Source: an uncultured Oscillospiraceae bacterium (GTDB lineage Bacteria > Bacillota > Clostridia > Oscillospirales > Acutalibacteraceae). Taken from it: DNA of 64,000 nt. Under the pieces are notes generated by a model that worked only from the letters and a program-made list of their open reading frames with translations, was not told the origin of the DNA and did not search any database. Positions 57,710 to 64,000 of the stretch are shown in pieces (positions within the stretch are counted from its first letter, which is position 1; the number at the start of each line of letters is the position of its first letter). Position numbers and translations under genes: made by a program. The DNA lies in assembly GCA_900546265.1 (NCBI GenBank), contig URCA01000014.1:1-64000 (forward strand), read 5' to 3'.

Positions 57710-58324
57710 GTGAAGCGGCTGCTCGATATACTGATTTCGCTGGCGCTGTTTCTATTGTTATTGCCGCTTTTTCTTCTGATTATGCTGGCGATCGCGGTGG
57801 ATTCGCCGGGGGATATAATTTTTATGCAAAAACGCGCAGGATTATACAGCCGTCCCTTCACCATGCTGAAATTCCGCTCCATGCGGGCCGCCGCCCCGCC
57901 GGACGTGGCCACTAATGATCTGGCCGACGCCGGGCGGTACATCACCCCGGTGGGCCGTTTTCTGCGCCGGACCAGCCTGGACGAGCTGCCCCAGCTGTGG
58001 AACATCCTCAAAGGGGACATGAGCTTTATCGGCCCCCGTCCCGTGGTGCTGACCGAAACCGAGCTGCTGGCCCGGCGGCGCCGCCTGGGGGCGGATCTGG
58101 TGCGTCCCGGCATCACCGGCCTCGCCCAGGTGCGGGGCCGGGACACCGTGTCCATCCAACATAAGGCGCGCTACGACGCGTACTATGCGCGCCGGATGTC
58201 ACTGGGGCTGGATGGGCGCATCGTGCTGGAGACCCTGCGCTGCGTGGTCACCGGCGAGGGTATCCGAGAGGGCGGTCATTCCCCCGAAGCCGCCGCCCGG
58301 CAGGTGTCCGGCCGCCGCGGCTGA
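57710..58324 (+). CDS. Short bacterial sugar transferase, paralogue of 56624-57301
   Basis: 204 residues from the GTG at 57710: VKRLLDILISLALFLLLLPL, MQKRAGLYSRPFTMLKFRSM, catalytic TSLDELPQLWNILKGDMSFI and GPRPVVLTETELL, then LVRPGITGLAQVRGRD. Same monotopic phosphoglycosyl transferase family as the divergent neighbour, with near-identical core. The GTG has no close ribosome site; AAAGGGGG at 57679-57686 is instead ideally placed for a CTG at 57695, which would add LLYRI, a usual family prefix. The C-terminal tail differs from the neighbour, so the sugar may differ. Confidence 0.9.
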   Translation: MKRLLDILISLALFLLLLPLFLLIMLAIAVDSPGDIIFMQKRAGLYSRPFTMLKFRSMRAAAPPDVATNDLADAGRYITPVGRFLRRTSLDELPQLWNILKGDMSFIGPRPVVLTETELLARRRRLGADLVRPGITGLAQVRGRDTVSIQHKARYDAYYARRMSLGLDGRIVLETLRCVVTGEGIREGGHSPEAAARQVSGRRG

Positions 58325-58344
58325 ACGCCGCGCCCTCCCTGCTC

Positions 58345-58428
58345 TAGGTAAGCGCTGAATAAATCGGCCACAGCAGCTCTGCGGTTGCTTGGTGGCCCCC
58401 ATCACTGGATTTCATTATCCCTTACCTA
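58345..58428. mobile_element. MITE-like element, copy 2 (84 bp, internally deleted)
   Basis: Ends TAGGTAAGCGCTGAATAAAT and, from the right on the minus strand, TAGGTAAGGGATAATGAAAT, again with TA at both tips. The left 45 bases and right 30 bases align with copy 1 (38105-38279), but the middle is missing. It lies between the transferase and patatin genes. Confidence 0.72.
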
Positions 58429-58489
58429 AATCGCCGCCGCGGCCCATATACTGGAAAAGAGAAGCATTCCATATACGGGGAGGCGGCGG

Positions 58490-59356
58490 ATGATGAGATA
58501 CGCGATGGCCCTGTCGGGCGGGGGCGCGCGGGGTGCGGCCCATGTGGGGGTGCTGCTGGCGCTGGAGGAGGCCGGTTTGCCTCCCGGGGCGCTGGCGGGC
58601 ACGAGCGCGGGGGCCGTGGTGGCCGGGCTGTACGCCTGCGGCCTCGGCGCCGAGCGGCTGCGGCGGCTGGTGGAGGATATCGCCCGGGGCCGGATCTGCC
58701 TGGTCGACCCGGCCTTTCTGGGGATTGTGCGGGCCGCCTTTCAGCTGCTGGCCCGCCGTCACGTCACCCTGCCCGGTCTCATTAAAGGCGGCCGGCTGGA
58801 GCGGCTGCTGCGCCGGGAGACCGGCGGCATGGCCCTGCGGGACGTGAAGCGCCGGCTGATCCTTCCGTCCGTCGACCTGCGCACCGGAGGCACCGTGGCC
58901 TATACCAACACCCTGGCCGGTCTGCGTCCCCTGCCCCACGTCACCTGGCGGGCCGACGGCCCGGTGTGCGAGGCGGCGCGGGCGAGCGCCGCCTTCCCGG
59001 CGGTGTTCTTCCCCGTTCGGCGGGGATCGCTCTGCCTGACCGACGGCGGCGTCGCCGACAATCTGCCGGTGGATCTCCTCCTGGCGGCCGGGGAGCGGCG
59101 GGTGCTGGCCGTGGACGTGGCGGAGGCGTACCACCCGCCGGAGCACGACAACCTCATTGAAATCGCCTCCCATTCCCTGACCATCATGAGCACCCGCCTG
59201 AAGGAGCATATGGCCACCGGAGAACGCTTCCTGCTCCATCCCGCCCTGCCTGAGGAAGCGGGACTGTTGACCTTCCGGGAGATGCCTGCCTGCATGGAGG
59301 CGGGCTATGAAGCCACACGGCGGCAGCTGCCGGTCCTGCGGGCCCTGTTCGGATGA
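58490..59356 (+). CDS. Patatin-like phospholipase (RssA-like)
   Basis: 288 residues. Oxyanion motif ALSGGGARGAAHVG at the start, nucleophile elbow AGTSAGAVVAG with Ser near 40, and the DGG dyad in CLTDGGVADNLPVDLL near 188. Cytoplasmic, no signal peptide. The family hydrolyses acyl esters of lipids; bacterial RssA-type members have few known substrates. GGGAGG stands six bases before the ATG pair. It is followed by a small gene after 70 bases, perhaps co-transcribed. Confidence 0.92.
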   Translation: MMRYAMALSGGGARGAAHVGVLLALEEAGLPPGALAGTSAGAVVAGLYACGLGAERLRRLVEDIARGRICLVDPAFLGIVRAAFQLLARRHVTLPGLIKGGRLERLLRRETGGMALRDVKRRLILPSVDLRTGGTVAYTNTLAGLRPLPHVTWRADGPVCEAARASAAFPAVFFPVRRGSLCLTDGGVADNLPVDLLLAAGERRVLAVDVAEAYHPPEHDNLIEIASHSLTIMSTRLKEHMATGERFLLHPALPEEAGLLTFREMPACMEAGYEATRRQLPVLRALFG

Positions 59357-59426
59357 ATACGCGCCCCGCCACGGGGTATTCTATATATATACCTATATTA
59401 TACGCAAGCGAAAGGAGCGCCGCCTC

Positions 59427-59627
59427 ATGGATAAAAACCTGCTGGCCAGCGACGAGGTGCCCATGGGCCTGTCCATGGCTCTAGCCAAGAACCTGGAGGC
59501 CATGAACGCCTTCACCGCCCTGCCCCCGGAGGGGAAAGCCGCGGTCATCGAGAAAACCCACAGCGTCCATTCCAAAAAGGAAATGGAGCAGCTGGTAAGA
59601 GACCTAGGCCACAACGCCACCATGTAA
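59427..59627 (+). CDS. Small uncharacterised protein, paralogue of 8438-8599
   Basis: 66 residues, MDKNLLASDEVPMGLSMALA and then NLEAMNAFTALPPEGKAAVI, ending GHNATM. GAAAGGAG stands nine bases before the ATG and a terminator follows the stop, so the gene is probably real. It shares the F-x-x-L-P, I/V-x-x-T/S and S-x-x-E-x-x-x-x-x motifs with the small protein at 8438. Soluble and helical, no known function. Confidence 0.75.
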   Translation: MDKNLLASDEVPMGLSMALAKNLEAMNAFTALPPEGKAAVIEKTHSVHSKKEMEQLVRDLGHNATM

Positions 59628-59628
59628 A

Positions 59629-59659
59629 GGAGGAGGGGAAATCCCCTCCTCTTCTTTAT
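59629..59659 (+). terminator. Terminator after small gene
   Basis: Stem GAGGAGGGG/CCCCTCCTC with AAAT loop, followed by TTCTTTATT. Confidence 0.85.
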
Positions 59660-59876
59660 TGTTCACACGTATTAACCGCAACATATCGTGTGAAACATAT
59701 TCAATTCTCCTAATATTTCCCTGGATTTTATTGCTGTTTTTATTTTTTGATATATACTATATGTAAGGTTGAAAATCGCCATACTATGGTTTTTATTCCC
59801 TTTGCTTGAGGATTTGCTATTTTCAATCTAATCTTTCATATTTCCTTAACTTTTTGGATAATAATGGACTACATAG

Positions 59877-59905
59877 TTGACTTTTTCCAATATTTGGCAT
59901 ATACT
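59877..59905 (+). promoter_or_regulatory. Promoter of the lipoprotein-subtilase cluster
   Basis: -35 TTGACT (59877-59882), 17-base spacer, -10 TATACT (59900-59905), 60 bases ahead of the first lipoprotein. The 300 bases 59660-59960 are strongly AT-rich and show no gene. Confidence 0.75.
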
Positions 59906-59930
59906 ATAATTGCCGGCAGTTCTTAAACAT

Positions 59931-60880
59931 TAGATATAGTTTCTAAATACTGGAGGAAATATTTATGAAACGAATACGTTCATCGCTAATCTTGACCAGC
60001 ATCCTATGCGCCGTCCTTCTCGCCTCCTGCCAGGCGCCGGAAGAGGGGAAGCCGCAGTCGTCTGGAACAGCTTCGACCACAAACACTACCATTGCAGAAA
60101 CAACGACCACACCAGAAACCGAGGCGTCTTTGGAAGAAGGAACGACTACCCAGAGAAAAGAAACAACAACCACTGCCAGCAAGAAAACGACAGTAAAGAC
60201 AAAAGCGCCGACAACCACCACTAAAAAGCCGGAATCGACCAGCACGCCTACCACCTATACTATACCCTTTAATGAACGGTATTCCGACAATAGTGTCGTT
60301 ATCACGATAAAGGATGAATATGTCGATTTTGATAAACAATATACGGCAAAGGATTTTCCAGGACTAGATATTAAGGAAATCAAAATATATAATTTCGATA
60401 AAACCCATTCTCAAGGTCTTTGTATTTATTTAAATAAGTCTGGGGAAACCGAAGTCCGTAAAGCCATAGAAATTTTATCAAAAAACCCCATTATTGAATC
60501 AGCCACTTTTGATTCTATATGTACGACTGACTGAGATAAAAAGATATGGATATTAGATATAGTTTCTAAATATTGGAGGAAATATTTATGAAACGAATAT
60601 GTACATCGCTAATCTTGACCAGCATCCTATGCGCCGTCCTTCTCGCCTCCTGCCAGGCGCCGGAAGAGGGGAAGCCGCAGTCGTCTGGAACAGCTTCGAC
60701 CACAAACACTACCATTGCAGAAACAACGACCACACCAGAAACCGAGGCGTCTTTGGAAGAAGGAACGACTCCCCAGAGAAAAGAAACAACAACCACTGCC
60801 AGCAAGAAAACGACGGTAAAGACAAAAGCACCGACAACCACCACTAAAAAGCCGGAATCAACCAGCACGCCTACCACCCG
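59931..60880 (+). repeat. Tandem duplication covering the two lipoprotein genes
   Basis: The unit starting at 59931 recurs at 60554, an offset of 623 bases. The first 330 bases or so of each copy (ribosome site, signal peptide, Thr-rich linker) differ at only a few positions, whereas the rest has diverged. This points to recent duplication or gene conversion of the 5' half. Confidence 0.88.
59965..60534 (+). CDS. Thr-rich lipoprotein with subtilisin-propeptide-like domain (copy 1)
   Basis: 189 residues. Signal SLILTSILCAVLLASC gives lipobox LASC, Cys at 22. Residues about 25-95 are a Thr/Ser/Pro/Lys linker that could span the wall. The C-terminal 85 residues (SVVITIKDEYVDFDKQYTAK, DFPGLDIKEIKIYNFD, LCIYLNKSGETEVRKAIEIL) follow the same pattern as the propeptide of the protease at 61179 (VVLVTLKKKSTVINKKHPPS, AFKGVRVDSVTDLS). 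This suggests a stand-alone inhibitor or folding helper of the I9-like type, tied to the membrane. GGAGG is placed well before the ATG. Function is inference. Confidence 0.8.
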   Translation: MKRIRSSLILTSILCAVLLASCQAPEEGKPQSSGTASTTNTTIAETTTTPETEASLEEGTTTQRKETTTTASKKTTVKTKAPTTTTKKPESTSTPTTYTIPFNERYSDNSVVITIKDEYVDFDKQYTAKDFPGLDIKEIKIYNFDKTHSQGLCIYLNKSGETEVRKAIEILSKNPIIESATFDSICTTD

Positions 60881-61157
60881 TACCAAATCCTTTAACGAAC
60901 AGTATTCAATTGATACTGTTGTCATCACGATAAAGGATGAATATGTAGATTTTGATAAACAATATACGGCAAAGGACTTTCCAGGAGTGGATGTTAAAAA
61001 AATAAAGATAAGGAATTATGAAAAAACGCATTCGCAAAGTGGTTATATTACTTTAAACAAAGCTGGTGAAGCGGAAGTAAGAAAAGCTGTGGATACGCTT
61101 TTGAACAATCCGCTAATCGAATTAGCTTCTTTTGATTCTGTGTGTACAACCGAATAA
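60588..61157 (+). CDS. Thr-rich lipoprotein with subtilisin-propeptide-like domain (copy 2)
   Basis: 189 residues, same build as copy 1: lipobox LASC, Thr-rich linker almost identical, then TVVITIKDEYVDFDKQYTAK, DFPGVDVKKIKIRNYE and KAGEAEVRKAVDTLLNNPLI. The C-terminal domain has diverged from copy 1 mainly in strand and loop positions, so the two may bind different targets or proteases. Start at the ATG at 60588 with GGAGG ahead. The gene is 53 bases after copy 1 and 21 bases before the protease; I see no terminator between them, so the three are probably one operon. Confidence 0.8.
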   Translation: MKRICTSLILTSILCAVLLASCQAPEEGKPQSSGTASTTNTTIAETTTTPETEASLEEGTTPQRKETTTTASKKTTVKTKAPTTTTKKPESTSTPTTRTKSFNEQYSIDTVVITIKDEYVDFDKQYTAKDFPGVDVKKIKIRNYEKTHSQSGYITLNKAGEAEVRKAVDTLLNNPLIELASFDSVCTTE

Positions 61158-61178
61158 TAAAATAAAGGAGCCAGTGAC

Positions 61179-63479
61179 GTGAAACGAATCATTGGACCGT
61201 TAATGACGTGTATTCTGTTCTTTTCTCTCGTGGTGAGCATCCAAGCGGATTCTTTGTCAGCCCCTCAAGTATCCGAACGGGACACCGAAACAACGGTTAT
61301 ATCGCAGGCTACTGAAGATGAGAACTTCGAAGCTGGCGTCGTTCTTGTCACTCTCAAAAAGAAAAGTACTGTCATCAATAAAAAGCATCCCCCCTCCGCG
61401 TTCAAGGGGGTTCGTGTCGATTCGGTTACGGATCTCTCGTGCATCGAAAACGAGGAAGCTATGAACTGGATTGACAAGGACAATTATCATCAAATACTTA
61501 AACTGGAACTAAAGGATAAAAGCAAAAGCGCCGTATTGGATGCGATAAAAAAACTGGAGAAACGGAACGATGTACTTCGCGCCACTCCAAACTATATTTT
61601 TACGCTTGACGAAGGCCTGCCGGAGGAGGATAGCGCGGAGCTGGAAGAAATACCATCAGATGAATCTGGGGAAGAAGAAACCATTCCCAGCGCCACGTCG
61701 TCAGATCCCAACACTACCCAATATGTTTTGAATAAGATGCAATTGCCGCAGGCTTGGAACCTCACCACCGGCAGTCCGACGGTAACCGTAGGCGTCCTCG
61801 ATTCCGGCATCGATCCCAATCACGAGGATTTGAAGGCCAATCTCAACACCTCGTTAGGACAGAATTATACGGATGATGGACTGGCCGCCTGGACCGATCC
61901 GGTTGGGCATGGCACCCATGTGGCTGGCATCATCGGCGCGGTGGGGAACAACGGCAAAGGCATCGCCGGCGTCTGCTGGAATGTAAAATTGGTTTCCCTT
62001 CGCGTGTTTAAACGAACATATGACGAAAATGGAAATATTAAAGGAACCGGAAAAATGGACTGGGTGGTTGATGCTGTCAAATATGCTATCAATCACCAAA
62101 TACCCATTATTAATTACAGTGGTAGCGGTAATTCCCAAAATAAAACTTTACGTGATGCCATCTCCAACTATCCAGGTTTATTAGTCTGTTCCGCCGGCAA
62201 CGGAAAAGATCATGACAACAACGATAAAACCCCGAACATTCCTGTTGACATGGACACAGACTCCTTAAAATTTTATCCCGCCTGCTACCCCAATGACAAC
62301 ATCATTTCCGTGGCCAACACAACGTCCTCAGACCAATTAGCCTCCACCTCCAATTATGGCGCGACTACCGTGGATCTCGGTGCCCCGGGAAGCAACATTT
62401 ACAGCACAATTCCCGGCGGTTCTTATGACTACAAGTCCGGCACCTCCATGGCCTCCCCACAAGTGGCCGGCGTGGCGGCGCTGATTCAAGCCTATAATCC
62501 TAACATGGATGCCCTTCAGATCAAACAGGTCATCCTCAACAGCGTGGATCCTGTCAGCGCCTTGAGCGGAAAATGCGTTTCTGGCGGTCGTCTGAATGCC
62601 TACAAGGCGCTGCAGAAAACACAATCATATCCTGCCGATATTAAGAACCTGACCGTTTCCGGCGATTTTAACGGGGATCAAAAAAGCGACCTGGCCTATT
62701 TTGTCGCCGCTCCCAACGAGGCGATGCAAATTCAAGTCCGACTGTCCAACGGTTCCACTTACAGCGACACGCAAAATTGGTGCTATAATACCCAATACAA
62801 CAGCCTGGAGCGTATACGGGGCCGTGTAGCTGTAGGTGATTTCAACGGCGACGGCAAAGACGATATCGCCGCCATGTATGAGTATAATAACAATACCATG
62901 AAAATTCATGTCTGGCTCTCTACCGGCTCCTCTTTTAACGGCTTCTATTCCTGGCTGGATTCCATGACCCCCGGCTCCTATGAGCCCGCAAGAGTCACAG
63001 GAAGGTTCGTTGCCGGCGATTTCAATGGTGACGGCAAGGATGATCTCGCTGCCATGTATAAGTATAACGATGACACCATGAAGCTCCAGGTATGGCCTTC
63101 CACCGGTTCCTCTTTCAACGGCTTCTACTCCTGGAAGGAATCCATGACCCCCGGCTCCTATAACGCGGATAGAGTCACCGGAAGGTTCGTTGCCGGCGAT
63201 TTCAACGGCGACGGCAAGGATGATCTCGCCGCCATGTATAAGTATAATGGCGACACAATGAAAATCCAGGTATGGCCTTCTACCGGGTCCTCTTTCAATG
63301 GCTTCTATTCCTGGAAGGAATCCATGACCCCTGGCTCCTATGAGCCTGACAGGGCTACCGGCCTAGTTGTATGCGGGGATATGAACGCAGACGGCAAAGA
63401 CGACATTACGGCCCTCTACGCCTACAACGAGGGGCTTGGTCAGCCGCACATTTATAAGTCAACCGGAACGTCTTTTTAA
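61179..63479 (+). CDS. Secreted subtilisin-like serine protease (S8) with FG-GAP/VCBS repeats
   Basis: 766 residues. Signal peptide 1-26; propeptide-like domain about 45-145; acidic linker (EEDSAELEEIPSDESGEEET); S8 domain about 180-480 with Asp in VTVGVLDSGIDPNHED, His in PVGHGTHVAGIIGAVGNNG and Ser in YKSGTSMASPQVAGVAALIQ. The C-terminal third holds FG-GAP-like repeats with calcium motifs DFNGDGKDD. All triad residues are present. Start is the GTG at 61179, eight bases after AAAGGAG. It should act outside the cell; the two upstream lipoproteins probably modulate it. No cell-wall anchor motif is seen. Confidence 0.93.
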   Translation: MKRIIGPLMTCILFFSLVVSIQADSLSAPQVSERDTETTVISQATEDENFEAGVVLVTLKKKSTVINKKHPPSAFKGVRVDSVTDLSCIENEEAMNWIDKDNYHQILKLELKDKSKSAVLDAIKKLEKRNDVLRATPNYIFTLDEGLPEEDSAELEEIPSDESGEEETIPSATSSDPNTTQYVLNKMQLPQAWNLTTGSPTVTVGVLDSGIDPNHEDLKANLNTSLGQNYTDDGLAAWTDPVGHGTHVAGIIGAVGNNGKGIAGVCWNVKLVSLRVFKRTYDENGNIKGTGKMDWVVDAVKYAINHQIPIINYSGSGNSQNKTLRDAISNYPGLLVCSAGNGKDHDNNDKTPNIPVDMDTDSLKFYPACYPNDNIISVANTTSSDQLASTSNYGATTVDLGAPGSNIYSTIPGGSYDYKSGTSMASPQVAGVAALIQAYNPNMDALQIKQVILNSVDPVSALSGKCVSGGRLNAYKALQKTQSYPADIKNLTVSGDFNGDQKSDLAYFVAAPNEAMQIQVRLSNGSTYSDTQNWCYNTQYNSLERIRGRVAVGDFNGDGKDDIAAMYEYNNNTMKIHVWLSTGSSFNGFYSWLDSMTPGSYEPARVTGRFVAGDFNGDGKDDLAAMYKYNDDTMKLQVWPSTGSSFNGFYSWKESMTPGSYNADRVTGRFVAGDFNGDGKDDLAAMYKYNGDTMKIQVWPSTGSSFNGFYSWKESMTPGSYEPDRATGLVVCGDMNADGKDDITALYAYNEGLGQPHIYKSTGTSF
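62826..63364 (+). repeat. 180-bp tandem repeats in the protease gene
   Basis: Three copies of a 180-base unit (from 62826, 63006 and 63186), and a partial fourth, code for 60-residue modules with GDFNGDGKDDLAAMYKYN and STGSSFNGFYSW. Copies 2 and 3 differ at only a few bases. Confidence 0.88.
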
Positions 63480-63510
63480 AACAAACCTGACATTGATACT
63501 TGACTTCAAC

Positions 63511-63552
63511 AAAGAATCCGCCCCGCTAGTACAAGCAGGGCGGATTCCTTTT
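63511..63552 (+). terminator. Terminator between the protease and valS
   Basis: Stem GAATCCGCCC/GGGCGGATTC with a 14-base loop, then CTTTTGCTTT. A residues on the left could serve the opposing valS transcript too. Confidence 0.85.
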
Positions 63553-63560
63553 GCTTTACT

Positions 63561-64000
63561 TCACCGATAGCTCTCGATAGTCTGGTCCAGGAGGGCCAGC
63601 TTTTCCGCCAGCCGCTCCGCGTTCTCGCGGGCGGTGGCCACCACGGCCTCCGGCGCTTTGCTGGTGAAGGCCGGGTTGTTCAGCCGGGCCTGCGCGCCGT
63701 CCAGCTGCTTTTGCACCGACTCCCGCTCCTTGCTCAGGCGGGCGAGTTCCGCCGCCCTGTCCACCAGCTCGTCCATGGGGATTTGGATGGTGGCGTCGGC
63801 GGTGACGATTTTCACCGCACCCGGCACCTCGAAGCTCTCCCCCACCCGCACGGCCGAGGCCGAAGCCAGCCGCTGGATGAAGGGCGCACCGGTGTGGAAG
63901 GTATCCGCGAAGGCGGTCTCCACATACACCTCCGCCTTGCGGGAGGGCGGCACGTTCATCTCGGCGCGGCGGTTGCGGATGGCGCGGATGGCATCCATCA
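63561..64000 (-). CDS. valS: Valyl-tRNA synthetase, C-terminal part (cut by window edge)
   Basis: 146 codons are visible, from IRAIRNRRAEMNVPPSRKAE to a stop at 63561. This matches the end of the ValRS anticodon-binding domain (the R-x-x-R-x-E-M-x-V/I-x-P pattern) and the C-terminal coiled-coil tRNA-binding arm (LARLSKERESVQKQLDGAQA, LNNPAFTSKAPEAVVATARE). The enzyme charges tRNA-Val. The catalytic core lies beyond position 64000. folC often follows valS in Firmicutes but is not here; the gene converges on the protease. Confidence 0.95.
   Translation of the reverse strand, partial: MDAIRAIRNRRAEMNVPPSRKAEVYVETAFADTFHTGAPFIQRLASASAVRVGESFEVPGAVKIVTADATIQIPMDELVDRAAELARLSKERESVQKQLDGAQARLNNPAFTSKAPEAVVATARENAERLAEKLALLDQTIESYR

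Noticed and set aside
59977..60270. Thr-rich linker read as a CRISPR-like or simple repeat array.
   Set aside because: It is a coding ACC/ACA-rich stretch with irregular units; no spacers or regular repeats exist in this window.

Overview
The window looks like a chromosomal segment of a GC-rich, spore-forming anaerobe of the Clostridia, most like the Oscillospiraceae/Ruminococcaceae. Supporting signs are strong AGGAGG-type ribosome sites, frequent GTG/TTG starts, a SpoIID homologue, DacF-type carboxypeptidase, acetate kinase, TmcAL, and a large sugar-import locus with DUF4838, DUF5696 and NHL-Yip1 proteins of the kind seen in gut Firmicutes. This is inference from gene content; no rRNA is present.

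1-13.2 kb is core metabolism: the end of a tRNA-Ala, an autoregulated Crp/Fnr plus SsuABC-like transport operon, a NimA-like flavoprotein, a DadA-like oxidase, ackA back to back with tmcAL, GAPDH and citrate synthase. 13.4-17.7 kb carries spoIID, dacF and an unusual ECF sigma factor with a long C-terminal extension, beside a fragment of a second copy of its 3' end.

18.0-44.9 kb is a glycan locus. Twelve genes run on the minus strand from 40.2 to 18.0 kb: two DUF4838 proteins (one lipoprotein, one without a signal), two solute-binding proteins, two permease pairs with no ATPase, a 1346-residue repeat surface protein, an NHL-TPR-Yip1 membrane protein, a DUF5696 protein and an FAD oxidoreductase. 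An AraC regulator and two intracellular glycosidase-like enzymes diverge from them. The layout suggests outside capture, import powered by a shared ATPase encoded elsewhere, and inside hydrolysis.

45.5-55.6 kb is a stripped prophage. A cI-like repressor faces a P22-ordered head module (TerS, TerL, portal, scaffold, coat, gp4-like adaptor, gp10-like hub). It stops there: I see no tail needle, injection, lysis, integrase or replication gene. Palindromic REP-like repeats sit inside it.

55.7-59.6 kb holds Mrp, two divergent short phosphoglycosyl transferases, a patatin phospholipase and a small protein. 59.9-63.5 kb is an AT-richer block with two tandem Thr-rich lipoproteins whose C-terminal domain resembles the propeptide of the subtilisin-like protease encoded just downstream. 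The window ends in the 3' part of valS. Two copies of a small TA-flanked MITE lie at 38.1 and 58.3 kb. The most novel items, in my view, are the lipoprotein/subtilase set, the head-only phage module and the sigma factor extension.
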